64,000 bases of DNA from Streptomyces orinoci (GTDB lineage Bacteria > Actinomycetota > Actinomycetes > Streptomycetales > Streptomycetaceae), in assembly GCF_003121295.1 (NCBI RefSeq), contig NZ_PHNC01000011.1, positions 1 through 64,000 on the forward strand. The letters run 5' to 3'. Positions 27,296 through 35,708 of the stretch are shown here, one piece after another. Under the pieces are notes generated by a model. The model was not told the DNA's origin. It worked only from the letters and a program-made list of their open reading frames with translations, and made no database searches. Position 1 is the first letter of the stretch. Each line of letters opens with the position of its first letter. A program made the translations under genes and the position numbers.

Positions 27296-27925
27296 GTGGT
27301 GGGGCGTAAGAGATGGACGGGCGTCGTAGCAGCGGTAGCGACGGTGGCAACCGGATGCGGAGGCAGCTCCGGCTCGGGGGCGGGACCCGCAGCTCCAGCG
27401 TCACGGCCGACGGTGTATCACCGGCTGGTCATGCCGGAGTCCCTGGCGCACGGCCACTACCGGCGTGACCATGATGCGGCTGATCCAGAGCAAGCTCTCG
27501 CTGACCTCATGGCGGGCCAGGTCGAGCATCCGACCCCCGTCTTCGGTGCATACGAGGTGGTGTCCCAACAGCAGGCGGGTCTCCTGACGGTCACGGGTGT
27601 GTATGGCACTGTCCTGAGCCCGGTGACAGCGCGCGACGAGTTTCTGCAGATCCTGGACCGCCGGGACAACGAACCGCGCACCGTGTCCGGTCCCCGCACG
27701 ATCACCCCGCCTGGCTCGCAAGAGCCGCTGCAGTGCCGTGTGATCTATGTGACACACCCTGACGTGGGCGACCACGGATGGGATGCGGAGTGCACGTGGG
27801 CGGACGCCGCCACGGTTGCGACGGTAAGAGAAGTTCTGCTCTCGAAGGTCCGTCCCGATGACGTGGACCTCGACGCTCTCGCACGCGAGGTGAACGCGAT
27901 CCGCAACGACGTACGGGCCAGCTGA
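27296..27925 (+). CDS. Putative secreted lipoprotein
   Basis: About 209 aa from GTG 27296 (GGAGAG 4 nt upstream). N-terminus: basic VGRKRW, hydrophobic VVAAVATVATGC with a lipobox-like ATGC and then a Gly/Ser spacer, so the mature lipid-anchored Cys would follow. The mature domain includes VFGAYEVVSQQQAGLLTVTG and a Cys pair (LQCRVIYVTHPD, AECTWAD) that could form a disulfide. Resembles streptomycete surface lipoproteins of unknown function. Confidence 0.6.
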   Translation: MVGRKRWTGVVAAVATVATGCGGSSGSGAGPAAPASRPTVYHRLVMPESLAHGHYRRDHDAADPEQALADLMAGQVEHPTPVFGAYEVVSQQQAGLLTVTGVYGTVLSPVTARDEFLQILDRRDNEPRTVSGPRTITPPGSQEPLQCRVIYVTHPDVGDHGWDAECTWADAATVATVREVLLSKVRPDDVDLDALAREVNAIRNDVRAS

Positions 27926-28031
27926 GGCCGGCCGGGCCGACCAGACGGCCACCGACCGTAGCGACGGGCACCCTGCCAGCTGCGGGTCTGTCCGTTTCAC
28001 TGGTCGGCAAGGCCCTGTGAACAGCGGCCAC

Positions 28032-28772
28032 TCAGCTGACACCGCTCCAGGGCACGTACCCGGCCAGGCTTGTGACTTGGGAGACGCTGGAACTGTCTGC
28101 CCCGCTGTCCTGGATCTTGATTTTCCAGTCCCCGTCGAGCCATTTCAGCGTGAAGGTGGCGGCATTGAAGGTGCCGTCGGTCAACCGGTTGGCGAGGTTG
28201 ATGACGGCCATGTCGGGGGTGTAGTCGACGAACTGGAAGCCTGCCAGTTGCCCGTCGCTGCTGCCGTCATTCACCTCGGGCCCGGCCAGTAGTCGAAGGT
28301 TGTTGTTTACGCCCGGCCCGGGGATGGCCTGTCGCCTGAGGATCTCGATTGCTTCGCGGTTGGACGCCACACCCAGCCGGTCGCCAATCTGCGAGGCAGC
28401 AATCAGTGCGCCGAGAGGCGTGTGGGCGTAGCAGCGGGCGATGGGGCCCTCGATCCTACCCGGGCCGGCGCTCGGTGAGACGGGCATCGCGTCGCCCTTG
28501 ATGAGTTGCCAGGTGACGTCTTTGGGCGTGCTGGTGGGCGGGGTCTGATTGGTGTCGGTCAGCCCGCAGCCGTTGCCAGCGGCCGGGCTGCCGCCAGGGG
28601 TGGGTTGGGCGACGTGGGACGGGGCGGCTGTGTGGGGGCGCCCGTGGCTTGGCGTACCACCGCCCCCCGCGTGAGAAACCGTCTCACCGCCACCGCACCC
28701 AGCCACGGATAGCATCAACCCCGCTGCCAGCACCCATGCGCGAGAGCGTGACCCACGCCGAACGTGACGCAC
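28032..28772 (-). CDS. Secreted lipoprotein, DUF8175-like
   Basis: 246 aa from GTG 28772 (GGAGGGGGG just upstream). Signal peptide MRHVRRGSRSRAWVLAAGLM with lipobox LSVAGC, a Ser/Pro/His-rich linker, then a globular part: GCGLTDTNQTPPTSTPKDVT, RCYAHTPLGALIAASQIGDR and a C-terminal NTF2-like strand series ending LKWLDGDWKIKIQDSG. Such proteins are frequent on Streptomyces mobile elements, anchored outside the membrane beside conjugation genes. Convergent with the lipoprotein at 27296. Confidence 0.7.
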   Translation of the reverse strand: MRHVRRGSRSRAWVLAAGLMLSVAGCGGGETVSHAGGGGTPSHGRPHTAAPSHVAQPTPGGSPAAGNGCGLTDTNQTPPTSTPKDVTWQLIKGDAMPVSPSAGPGRIEGPIARCYAHTPLGALIAASQIGDRLGVASNREAIEILRRQAIPGPGVNNNLRLLAGPEVNDGSSDGQLAGFQFVDYTPDMAVINLANRLTDGTFNAATFTLKWLDGDWKIKIQDSGADSSSVSQVTSLAGYVPWSGVS

Positions 28773-29392
28773 GAGACCCCCCTCCCTGTTGTGGTCAAAG
28801 CGCGAGGCCGAGCATAGAAGGATCAGGCTCAACAGGAAACGATCAGCCCAGGGCCGGGAAGCGATCTCCAGCCGATTGGGAAGCGATCTCCAGCACGCTT
28901 CGTTGTCGCACGCCAGGTGCACTCGTGAACACCCCTCCTCAGTTTCGTCGGTTCCAGTGCCATATCCGCACCCGTCTCCGCCGTCACCCACGGCAAACGC
29001 GCCCAGTCGACCAGTTGGCTGACGCATGTGCAGTCCGCCCAGACCTGGGTGAGGGCTTGGGGTGCCCTGCCACTGGGGGGAAGCGACTGCGGTGGTTGGC
29101 TGTTCGGCCGACCCGTCTCATGACGGGTGCCAGGAGGTGGAGCACTATGAGGTGCGCCTTCGGCCGCCGTGATGGCGGGTCACTCGTCCAGGCGGGAGGT
29201 CTCCCGCGCGTTGCCTCACGACCTCGGCAGACCACCGTGATTAACGGCAAGGTGCGTGATGCACGGGCAACGTTAATCGTAGGAGCCAGCCACACACGGC
29301 CTCGGAGGCCCGTACACGGGGGCGAGTGCATTGCCCATCGACCCTGGGGCGGTGCCGGGAGGGGACCACCCCCAGGGGGCAGTTACAGAGGG
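28773..29392. other. 620-base non-coding stretch with repeats
   Basis: No supported gene. It contains a 17-bp direct repeat (28856-28872 and 28878-28894, GGGAAGCGATCTCCAGC) and the nested inverted repeat at 29239-29278. It could be a regulatory or recombination site. Confidence 0.5.
29239..29278. repeat. Nested inverted repeat
   Basis: Outer arms GATTAACG (29239-29246) and CGTTAATC (29271-29278) enclose an inner GTGC/GCAC pair (29252-29255, 29261-29264). The outer arms are AT-rich compared with everything nearby. Confidence 0.65.
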
Positions 29393-29677
29393 CTACGACA
29401 GTTGTCCGGGGTGGTCGTCGTCGGGGCGTCGTTGGCCGGGCCGTTGGGCGCGTCCGGCGGCCCCTTCCTGGGCGCTCTTCTGGGCGTGGCAGGGGTAGCG
29501 GACCCCTTGGAGGGCGTGGTCGCGGTGGTCGTCGGTCATGGCCTTGATGTGATCGATCTGGGTTGATGGGCGGACGCCGCAGATGCGGCACACCGGGTCA
29601 CGGGACAGGACGTGGGTCCGGATGACTGACCAGTTGCCCGGGAGGCGGGCGGCCTGGTTGCTGGTGTGCCAGGGCAA
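29393..29677 (-). CDS. Small HNH endonuclease
   Basis: 94 aa from TTG 29677. It starts MPWHTSNQAARLPGNWSVIR as many phage/plasmid HNH proteins do, then VCRICGVRPSTQIDHIKAMT (Cys pair and the first His-containing DH motif) and DDHRDHALQGVRYPCHAQKS (Asn position replaced by His, final Cys-His). The core HNH/zinc pattern is largely kept. Might nick DNA during element transfer or packaging. Confidence 0.65.
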   Translation of the reverse strand: MPWHTSNQAARLPGNWSVIRTHVLSRDPVCRICGVRPSTQIDHIKAMTDDHRDHALQGVRYPCHAQKSAQEGAAGRAQRPGQRRPDDDHPGQLS

Positions 29678-29698
29678 GGCCGATCACCTCGTTCGTGC

Positions 29699-30307
29699 TC
29701 AGCTGTGGCGCGCTCTGCTTGCGGTGACGAGCAGAGCGAGCGCGGCGAAGAAGGTTACGAACGGCCCGGCTGAGATGTGGTGGGAGTAGTTGTAGGACAA
29801 GGGTGCGTGACTTTCGTGCTGATGAGCGTCAGACAGGACGATCACGGCGTCCAGGACCACCAGGGCGAGGGCCGTGACACCCAGCCATACCACCGCCGTG
29901 AGCAGGGCGTGTTGTTCGACGATGAGCCATAGCACTGCCAGCAGTGCGGCCAGGACGCACACGGCGGCGATCAGCACGCCCCACAGGTTCAGCACATGGT
30001 CGGAGCAGCCTTTCCCGCAGGTATCGGAGTAGAGGTTGAGAGCGGTCACATGATCGGTGGTACGGCCGTCTTCGTCCGTCTGGGTCGCCCAGGGAAGCCA
30101 CAGGGTGATCAGTGTCAGCAGTGCGCTTGCGACGGTTGCCACAGCCCAGCCGATTCCAGGCCGTGCGCTCGCTGTGTGGCTGCTTGTCCTCGTGCCCGGA
30201 ACAAGTCGCCATCCCGGCGGGGGCTGCATGGGGCGCGGCGGGTAGCTCTGCGCGGGCGGGGCCGGTGGCACCTTGGGAGGATCAGGTACGGGCTGTTCGG
30301 AAGACAT
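29699..30307 (-). CDS. Integral membrane protein with proline-rich N-terminus
   Basis: 202 aa; ATG 30307 with GGAGGGGAG upstream. The first 45 residues are Pro-rich and cytoplasmic. Four hydrophobic helices follow (WAVATVASALLTLITLWLPW, LWGVLIAAVCVLAALLAVLW, LLTAVVWLGVTALALVVLDA, FVTFFAALALLVTASR). The first loop contains a Cys pair (SDTCGKGCSDH) likely outside the cell. Not recognised beyond this. Confidence 0.65.
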   Translation of the reverse strand: MSSEQPVPDPPKVPPAPPAQSYPPRPMQPPPGWRLVPGTRTSSHTASARPGIGWAVATVASALLTLITLWLPWATQTDEDGRTTDHVTALNLYSDTCGKGCSDHVLNLWGVLIAAVCVLAALLAVLWLIVEQHALLTAVVWLGVTALALVVLDAVIVLSDAHQHESHAPLSYNYSHHISAGPFVTFFAALALLVTASRARHS

Positions 30308-30417
30308 CGACGTCTCCCCTCCGCGGAAGCTGGCGAACCTACGCGCTCAGTGCAACAGAAAGCGCGGGGCTCTGGAAGACGTCGGCAGCGGGATCAATTT
30401 GACGCAGTGAAAGTGTG

Positions 30418-30490
30418 TGCCCGCCCCCGGGTTCGAACCGGGAACTCTGCCGGTTGGGTGCGGCGCACCTCTCCCTTGGGTCAGGCGGGC
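30418..30490 (-). tRNA. tRNA-like cloverleaf, anticodon uncertain (possible pseudo-tRNA)
   Basis: Reads as a 73-nt tRNA on the minus strand. The 7-bp acceptor stem is perfect (GCCCGCC with GGCGGGC), discriminator A, and the T arm is perfect at exactly positions 49-65 (CCCGG-TTCGAAC-CCGGG). The D arm is short (ACC/GGT, 9-nt loop with GGG). The anticodon arm keeps only 4 bp (GCCG/CGGC) around an 8-nt loop, CACCCAAC, in which U33 is missing, so the anticodon cannot be assigned. CCA is not encoded. Either a decaying or an unusual element-borne tRNA. Confidence 0.5.
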
Positions 30491-30665
30491 GTTGGGGGAG
30501 TCGGCAGGTACATGCTGCCAGTTCGGCTCGCCTTCGTCGGCGGGGCCGAGGACCGGTTGCGCGGTGTCGCGAGTTGGGGCGGGCCGATGGCTTTTGTGTC
30601 CGGTCCATCGGCCCCGCCCGCCCTCGCGAGCCTATGAGGCGCAGCTGCCTGTAGGCAGTGCGCCG

Positions 30666-31433
30666 CTACAGAAGACCGGTGGTGTTCCTGCGCACGTGCG
30701 TCTTCCTGACCGAGTTGTCGATCTTCGTGCTGTTGTCGATGGCCGTGCTGTTGTCGATGGCGGTGCTGTTGTCGATCGCCCTGTGGGCGTCGGTGTCCGT
30801 GCTCTGTCCGCACCGGTTGTTGGTGGCCTGCTGGACGTTGTTGAGGTCGGCGCTGCCGCCCTTACCTCCGTTGGCTCCGGAACCCTGGCGCTGCTGGCCT
30901 CCGCCCGATCCGGCGCCACCCTTGCCGGCGCCCCCGGAGCCGCTGCCACCCGAGCCGGTCGCACCGGTGGCGGCGCCGCTCGATCCGTCGCCGCCCGTGG
31001 ACTGGCCGCCGCTGCCGCCCGTGCCCTTGCCGGAGCTGGAAGCCTTGCCTCCGGAACCCTTGGCACCTGGACCGACACCAACTCCGACGCTGCCGGAGGA
31101 GTTGACGCCGCCGTCACCGGAACCGCCGGCCCCGCCCTGGGATTGGCCGCCGGTGCCGTTGCCGCTGGTGCCGTCACCGCCCGAGCCGGAGCCGCCGCCT
31201 GCTGAGCCGCCGGACCCGTGGCCGCCCATGCCGACGCCCAGCAGGTCCTGGGACTGGCGCAGCAGCGCGGCGCCTCCTGAGGCATCGACCAGGCTGGCGT
31301 TGGACGGGTTATCGCAGTAGATGTACACGATGTCCCCGTGGTGGGCCTCGGTCGCCGAGGCGGTCCCACAGCCGACCCCGAGAGTGGCGACAACAATCGC
31401 GGCAGCCGCCGCAATCCGCCGAGCGTTCCTCAC
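30666..31433 (-). CDS. Secreted Gly/Ser-rich low-complexity protein with C-terminal AIDNST repeats
   Basis: About 255 aa from GTG 31433 (GGGAAGG upstream). Signal peptide RNARRIAAAAAIVVATLGVG ending ASA. A short folded start (HHGDIVYIYCDNPSNASLVD) is followed by roughly 130 residues of Gly/Ser/Ala-rich disordered sequence, then LNNVQQATNNRCGQSTDTDA and three AIDNST copies plus a fourth variant (KIDNSV). Two Cys are left in the mature protein. It resembles surface or matrix-type proteins. The Gly-rich region makes opposite-strand frames look open. Confidence 0.65.
   Translation of the reverse strand: MRNARRIAAAAAIVVATLGVGCGTASATEAHHGDIVYIYCDNPSNASLVDASGGAALLRQSQDLLGVGMGGHGSGGSAGGGSGSGGDGTSGNGTGGQSQGGAGGSGDGGVNSSGSVGVGVGPGAKGSGGKASSSGKGTGGSGGQSTGGDGSSGAATGATGSGGSGSGGAGKGGAGSGGGQQRQGSGANGGKGGSADLNNVQQATNNRCGQSTDTDAHRAIDNSTAIDNSTAIDNSTKIDNSVRKTHVRRNTTGLL
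30727..30780. repeat. Tandem repeat, 3 x 18 bp
   Basis: Three near-identical copies of GTGCTGTTGTCGATGGCC encode the AIDNST repeats of the secreted Gly-rich protein on the minus strand. Confidence 0.8.
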
Positions 31434-31583
31434 AAGCCTTCCCTTCACCGTCGTTGCCGGTCATATGACCGGGTACTCATACGCTGACCTAACTGCCAGG
31501 GGTGGGGAAGGTCACGGCGCTAGTGGGCGGTGCAGACTCCCTAGTGATCCTGGCCGGAGACCAACCGGCTTACCCGGGCGTGA

Positions 31584-31937
31584 GGTTGGGGGCTTCCAAG
31601 TCCGCTCCGACCGGGCCTCCGCCGCCACCAGACCCTGGTCAACTTCGCGTTTACCTTCTGCTGGGACCAGTGGTTCGCCCCACCCGGGCCCCTGGACACC
31701 TCAGCGCCGGATGCCTGCCCCGACGACCGGCCAGAGAGGGGGACCATCCGAGTCCCACCCGCCCCAACTGCCCTGCTGGCCCAGGGCCTTACGCGCGGCC
31801 CGTTCATGGCTCGCCCCGGCTGTCACCCTGCAACACTGGTGGCGAGCCTGGACAGACAAGGCCCGCCCGCCGAGTTCCATGCCCTGCTCGACGCCGTCAG
31901 CACCGGAAGACCGCTTGATCTCTGCCGCCGGGTTTAA
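31584..31937 (+). other. Open frame without start codon, probable gene remnant
   Basis: A clean plus-strand frame from after TGA 31581 to TAA 31935 reads TLVNFAFTFCWDQWFAPPGP, LDTSAPDACPDDRPERGTIR and AEFHALLDAVSTGRPLDLCR, protein-like in composition. No start codon in frame precedes the conserved-looking part. Family not recognised. Confidence 0.35.
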
Positions 31938-32007
31938 CGAACTACCGGTAGTCATGTCGTCCAGGTCGACTGATTGAACGGAGGGGCGGTCTCCCTTGCC
32001 CCTCCGC

Positions 32008-32466
32008 TTATTTGCGCCAGAATTGCAGTAAGTACTGTTCGACGCTGTCCGCGTCTTCCCCTTGCTCCGCCAGGTACGCCACTTCGCTGCGCCCTGAGGA
32101 CGCCACGCGCACACCCCAGGCCCCGCCGGTCTCGCCCAGGTGCACCACGTCCTCACTTCGGCCCATGTCCCAGAAGACGAGCTCACCGCCGGCCGTCGTC
32201 AGCGTGCCCTCCTCCTGTTCTTCCCATCCGCGTGTGTCGTCCACCGGTGGGGCACCATCCCATGTCTCCACAGCAACGTGGGCACTGTGCGTATGGCCGG
32301 CGCTGAAGAAGTCCATCCGTCCGGGCCGGATGTGGAGGAACCGGCCGTACTCGGGAGGGTCGTCGGGGTACGGCACCGGTACGTTCGACTCGTCGCTCTC
32401 CTGGAGCCCGAAGCTGTGGTAGGTCACGAAAACCTCAAACTCCTGCCGGGCCAACAGCTGCGCCAT
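32008..32466 (-). CDS. Hypothetical protein
   Basis: 152 aa from ATG 32466. Starts MAQLLARQEFEVFVTYHSFG and contains RFLHIRPGRMDFFSAGHTHS, HVAVETWDGAPPVDDTRGWE, LVFWDMGRSEDVVHLGETGG and a C-terminal DADSVEQYLLQFW. Acidic, soluble, no known motif. Immunity-type proteins share this size and composition, but I cannot support that call. Confidence 0.6.
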   Translation of the reverse strand: MAQLLARQEFEVFVTYHSFGLQESDESNVPVPYPDDPPEYGRFLHIRPGRMDFFSAGHTHSAHVAVETWDGAPPVDDTRGWEEQEEGTLTTAGGELVFWDMGRSEDVVHLGETGGAWGVRVASSGRSEVAYLAEQGEDADSVEQYLLQFWRK

Positions 32467-32574
32467 CACCCCGCCCTTCCCTCGTGCGGCTGTCAAATAG
32501 GGGAGGAGGGGTGGCGCTCCTTGGGAACAGCGCGTCCAATTGCGGTTCACCGAACATGTGCATCGCTTCTGAGG

Positions 32575-33447
32575 TCAGGGCGCTTGGAAGCAGGCGGTCC
32601 GGGCGTGTGGTCCTTCGCCGTGGGTGTCGACGACGTAGGCCTCGACCCATACGCAGCCTTTCCGGGTGGACAGGACGTTGCTCCACGAACCAGGCTGGGT
32701 GTCGCCGCTGAAGTGCCACGGGATGCTGATGTTCCCAGGTGTGCGATGGACGGTGATGTGAATGGTCCAGGCCTTGCTGTTCGGCCCGGCGAGGTACCCC
32801 CAGGCGGCCTGGCAGGCCTTGGATGCGCGCAGCTGAAGGGTGCCGAATGGTGAGCCGTCGGCGCGGTTGACCGGCTGCCAGTCCAGTTGCTTCTGGTCGG
32901 TGTTGCAGCCCTCGTGGTAGGGGTCGGTGTCGTCATGTGCCGGACGGGCCGCGATCGGCAAGCCGGATCGGGAGGGGGCAGCGGATTCGTCCGGGGCGGG
33001 CGCATGACCGGAACTGCCGATCAACACCCACCCGAGCGTCGAGACACATACCACTACAAACAGCGCCACGAGGGACAGGACGCCGCGACGCTTGAGCAAC
33101 CTCCTGTACGGCCGGACGCCAGCGGCGTGCACGTCTTCTACCGCGCTCGCCGCTGGGGGCGTCGTGGTGGCTTCCTTGCCGGCTGAGGCGGACTGCGCAG
33201 CCACTTCCCACAGCTGCCGCCACTGGGCAGCGTCTGCGCCGCACGCCCCGACGAACGCCTCGATCACCGCCCAGCTCGGCGTGCGCCGGCCGCTTTCCGC
33301 GACCGACAAGGAAGCTGTCGAGAAGCCGGATCTCGCGGCGAGCTGCCGCAGTGTCAAATCTGAGGCGTCGCGCAGGTCTCGAAGCCGCATCGCCAGTTCC
33401 GCTTGGGCACCGGTGCCCTGAAGTTCACCGCGTTTGCGTCCCGCCAT
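32575..33447 (-). CDS. XRE-family HTH protein with membrane segment and DUF2690 domain
   Basis: 290 aa. N-terminal XRE HTH (LRDLRDASDLTLRQLAARSG, FSTASLSVAESGRRTPSWAV), one TM helix at about 122-143 (VLSLVALFVVVCVSTLGWVL), then an extracytoplasmic DUF2690 domain: DPYHEGCNTDQKQLDW, RASKACQAAWGYLAG and CVWVEAYVVDTHGEGP with conserved Cys and Trp. This cytoplasmic-HTH to outside-sensor layout is common in Streptomyces and suggests a membrane-anchored transcription factor. Confidence 0.88.
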   Translation of the reverse strand: MAGRKRGELQGTGAQAELAMRLRDLRDASDLTLRQLAARSGFSTASLSVAESGRRTPSWAVIEAFVGACGADAAQWRQLWEVAAQSASAGKEATTTPPAASAVEDVHAAGVRPYRRLLKRRGVLSLVALFVVVCVSTLGWVLIGSSGHAPAPDESAAPSRSGLPIAARPAHDDTDPYHEGCNTDQKQLDWQPVNRADGSPFGTLQLRASKACQAAWGYLAGPNSKAWTIHITVHRTPGNISIPWHFSGDTQPGSWSNVLSTRKGCVWVEAYVVDTHGEGPHARTACFQAP

Positions 33448-33633
33448 ACCCGTGCCCCCGCCTCAGCTACTCGGTGCCGCGCGCATTGTTAAGTCTTGTT
33501 CAGCCTGGCAGCAAGGGCAGTTGCTGGTGTAGGCGGCACCTGGCCAAAGTGCTCTCACACGCCCCAGCCCGGCCCTTCGATCGGGGCACCAAGGGGCGGC
33601 CACAGTGTCCTCGGCTCGCCATCAGGAGAACGG
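33448..33633. promoter_or_regulatory. Divergent intergenic region
   Basis: Separates the XRE/DUF2690 gene from the small secreted protein. No gene; AGGAGAACGG is the ribosome site for ATG 33634. Confidence 0.4.
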
Positions 33634-33906
33634 ATGAAACGACGTCTGATCACCGCCGCGCTCGGCGCGGCCGTCCTGTCCGCCGCGACGTACGGCACGG
33701 CTTCGGCGGCCACTGCCTCACCCCATACTGCCCACAGCAGGTCCGCCACTGCTTCCGTGACGGTCATCGGCGACTACATCAGTGCCTTCGGCTGCGAGAG
33801 CAACGGCATGTGGGGCCAGTTCCTGGGCGAATGGAGCAGCTACAAGTGCGTTGCCGTCCACGAACCCAACGACGACCGTCCTTGGTACCGCTTGATCGTC
33901 TGGTAA
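33634..33906 (+). CDS. Small secreted protein
   Basis: 90 aa. Sec signal MKRRLITAALGAAVLSAATY ending ASA|A, mature part of about 60 residues with VTVIGDYISAFGCESNG and a second Cys in YKCVAVHEPND that could pair with the first. Trp-rich end (RPWYRLIVW). Function unknown. Confidence 0.7.
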   Translation: MKRRLITAALGAAVLSAATYGTASAATASPHTAHSRSATASVTVIGDYISAFGCESNGMWGQFLGEWSSYKCVAVHEPNDDRPWYRLIVW

Positions 33907-34029
33907 GCGGCATCCCTTCGAGCCAAGCACAGGAACAACCCACCGACGCAGGACGCTGACCACCGGCCCGAAGAGCGGCTCCGCGGTCTGCATCACGCCA
34001 CGCTTGTTCAGCCACAAAAGGGGAGACAT

Positions 34030-34437
34030 ATGAAACTCAGGCCACAACGCCTCGCGTTGACGACGCTGTCGCTGGCCGCCGTCGTCACCTGCGCGCTCGT
34101 CACCTCCACGACGGCACAGGCAGCCCCGGCAGCACCCAAAATCCGCTGCGGTGGCCAAGCCTACGCGCCGCCCGGAACAGGATGGGGCCCAGAGTCACTG
34201 GGGAACTGCGCCGTCTACGGCTCCGCCGGATCCCGCAAGGGCTTCACCTGGAGCGTGAACACCGGCTCCATGGCCCAAGTATGCGTACAGGCATGGAGCT
34301 ATCAGGACAAGAAGTGGCACAACATCGGCTGCGGCCAGTCCGGTGGCGGCTCGATCCCCTGGGGCGCCGTAGTCGCCACCCCCAAGATCCGTGCGGCTTC
34401 CAACGGACTGGGAACTGGCCTGACCTGGTCATACTGA
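34030..34437 (+). CDS. Small secreted protein
   Basis: 135 aa; ATG 34030 after AAAGGGGAG. Signal peptide MKLRPQRLALTTLSLAAVVT ending AQA|A. The mature domain has four Cys (IRCGGQAY, NCAVYGSAG, VCVQAWSYQ, GCGQSGGG), likely two disulfides, and a beta-rich pattern with Trp repeats resembling small secreted carbohydrate-binding or inhibitor-like folds. Not further assigned. Confidence 0.7.
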   Translation: MKLRPQRLALTTLSLAAVVTCALVTSTTAQAAPAAPKIRCGGQAYAPPGTGWGPESLGNCAVYGSAGSRKGFTWSVNTGSMAQVCVQAWSYQDKKWHNIGCGQSGGGSIPWGAVVATPKIRAASNGLGTGLTWSY

Positions 34438-34459
34438 TCTCTCGGAGGCGAGGGAGCAG

Positions 34460-34480
34460 GCCCGGGAGGCGAGCCCGGGC
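34460..34480 (+). terminator. Hairpin after secreted-protein gene
   Basis: 7-bp stem GCCCGGG/CCCGGGC with a 7-nt loop, 22 bases after the stop. Confidence 0.5.
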
Positions 34481-34687
34481 GTCCGCCGCGATAGAGACCG
34501 CCCGGCGCTCCCAGCGGTTCCGCCGCCCAGACCCGCACACCGCCCGCCGCGCTGACAACGGCGGCGGGCGCAGACCCATCAAGGGCCGTCACCGGCCGGG
34601 CACCGATGCCCCAGATACCGGACGGTCAGAGCCTTTGGATTCTCAAGATTTCCGTGGTTCCCGTCACAACAAACCAGTTGTGCGAGA

Positions 34688-35505
34688 GGATGGTCTCGCA
34701 CGTGGCGCCCGTCTGCCCTGGACTGGGCGGTCCAGGAGAGCGCACCGCGCTGGGGGGTGACGGTGCTTCAGGCGCGGGCGGAGCTGGACGCCGGGCCGGT
34801 GTGGGCCGAGGCCGGTTTCACCGTGCCGGCCGGAGCCGGCAAGAGCGAGGTCTACCGGGGTGAGGTCGCGGACGCCGCCCTGCAAGCGGTGCACCTGGCG
34901 GTGGAACGCTTCGCCTCCGGCGGCTTCACCCCCCGGCCCCAGGACGACCTGCCGGTACGCGCCCGCCCGCCCATGCGGCAGAGCGACCGCCGCATCGACT
35001 GGACCGCCCAGCCGACCCAGACCGTGCTGAGCGCCCTGCGCGCCGCCGACTCCCGTCCCGGGGTACATGACCGGCTCCTGGGCGACGAATGGTTCCTGCA
35101 TGGCGGCCACCCCGAGGACCGGCTGCGCGGCGAACCCGGCCAGATCCTGGCCACCCGGGCCGGGGCGATCTGCCGGGCCACCGTGGACGGCGCGGTATGG
35201 ATCCCCGAACTGCGCCGGTGCCGGACGGCCGACGGCGAACCGGGCATCCGGCTGCCCGCCACGGCCGCCCTGGGTGAACTCCTCCCGCCCGTACCGGAGA
35301 TGGCCGCACCCCTGGAACTGCCCGCCCACTGCCGGACCTTCAGCGACATCCGCTATGAGGAGCGCGGCGAAGTGGGCTTTCTGCGCTTCCGCTTCCCCGG
35401 CGGCGCGATGAGCACCCGGCACTGCCGGCGGCTGCTGAGCGCCTACCGGGCCGCCTGCCGGCGCCCCACCTCCGTGCTGGTGCTCGGCGGTCAACGGGAC
35501 TTCTC
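34688..35505 (+). pseudogene. hoxX: HoxX-like hydrogenase maturation protein, internal fragment
   Basis: In frame without a start: RPSALDWAVQESAPRWGVTV, LQARAELDAGPVWAEAGFTV, KSEVYRGEVADAALQAVHLA, MRQSDRRIDWTAQPTQTVLS, EWFLHGGHPEDRLRGEPGQI and the beginning of the enoyl-CoA hydratase-like half, FSDIRYEERGEVGFLRFRFP, GAMSTRHCRRLLSAYRAA, VLVLGGQRDF. HoxX joins a formyltransferase-like and a crotonase-like domain and supplies CO ligand to oxygen-tolerant [NiFe] hydrogenases. Both ends are missing; the fragment breaks at about 35505. No hydrogenase genes are present. Confidence 0.75.
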
Positions 35506-35708
35506 CTCCTCAACGGCGGCCGGCAGGTGGTGGAATCCTTGTTCCCGGGCGGCTACATCGAGACCGGCGCCTTCCCACGCAACACCTTCGACGTCCCGGC
35601 CCGCTGGGTGGACTGGGAGAACCGCGTCCCGGCCACGTCATGGGTCTCTGTCGCCTGGCGCGAACAGGACGACTGGCAGCACACCACCACCCGCTCGTAC
35701 CTGGTTTG
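35506..35708 (+). other. Unassigned coding fragment
   Basis: The frame with ESLFPGGYIETGAFPRNTFD and WREQDDWQHTTTRSYL looks protein-coding but starts and stops at rearrangement boundaries (hoxX on one side, the helicase gene on the other). Family not recognised. Confidence 0.35.

Noticed and set aside
30417..31320. Plus-strand Pro/Ala-rich frames over the Gly-rich protein gene
   Set aside because: They are the complement of GGC/AGC-rich codons; no start site or signal sequence supports them.
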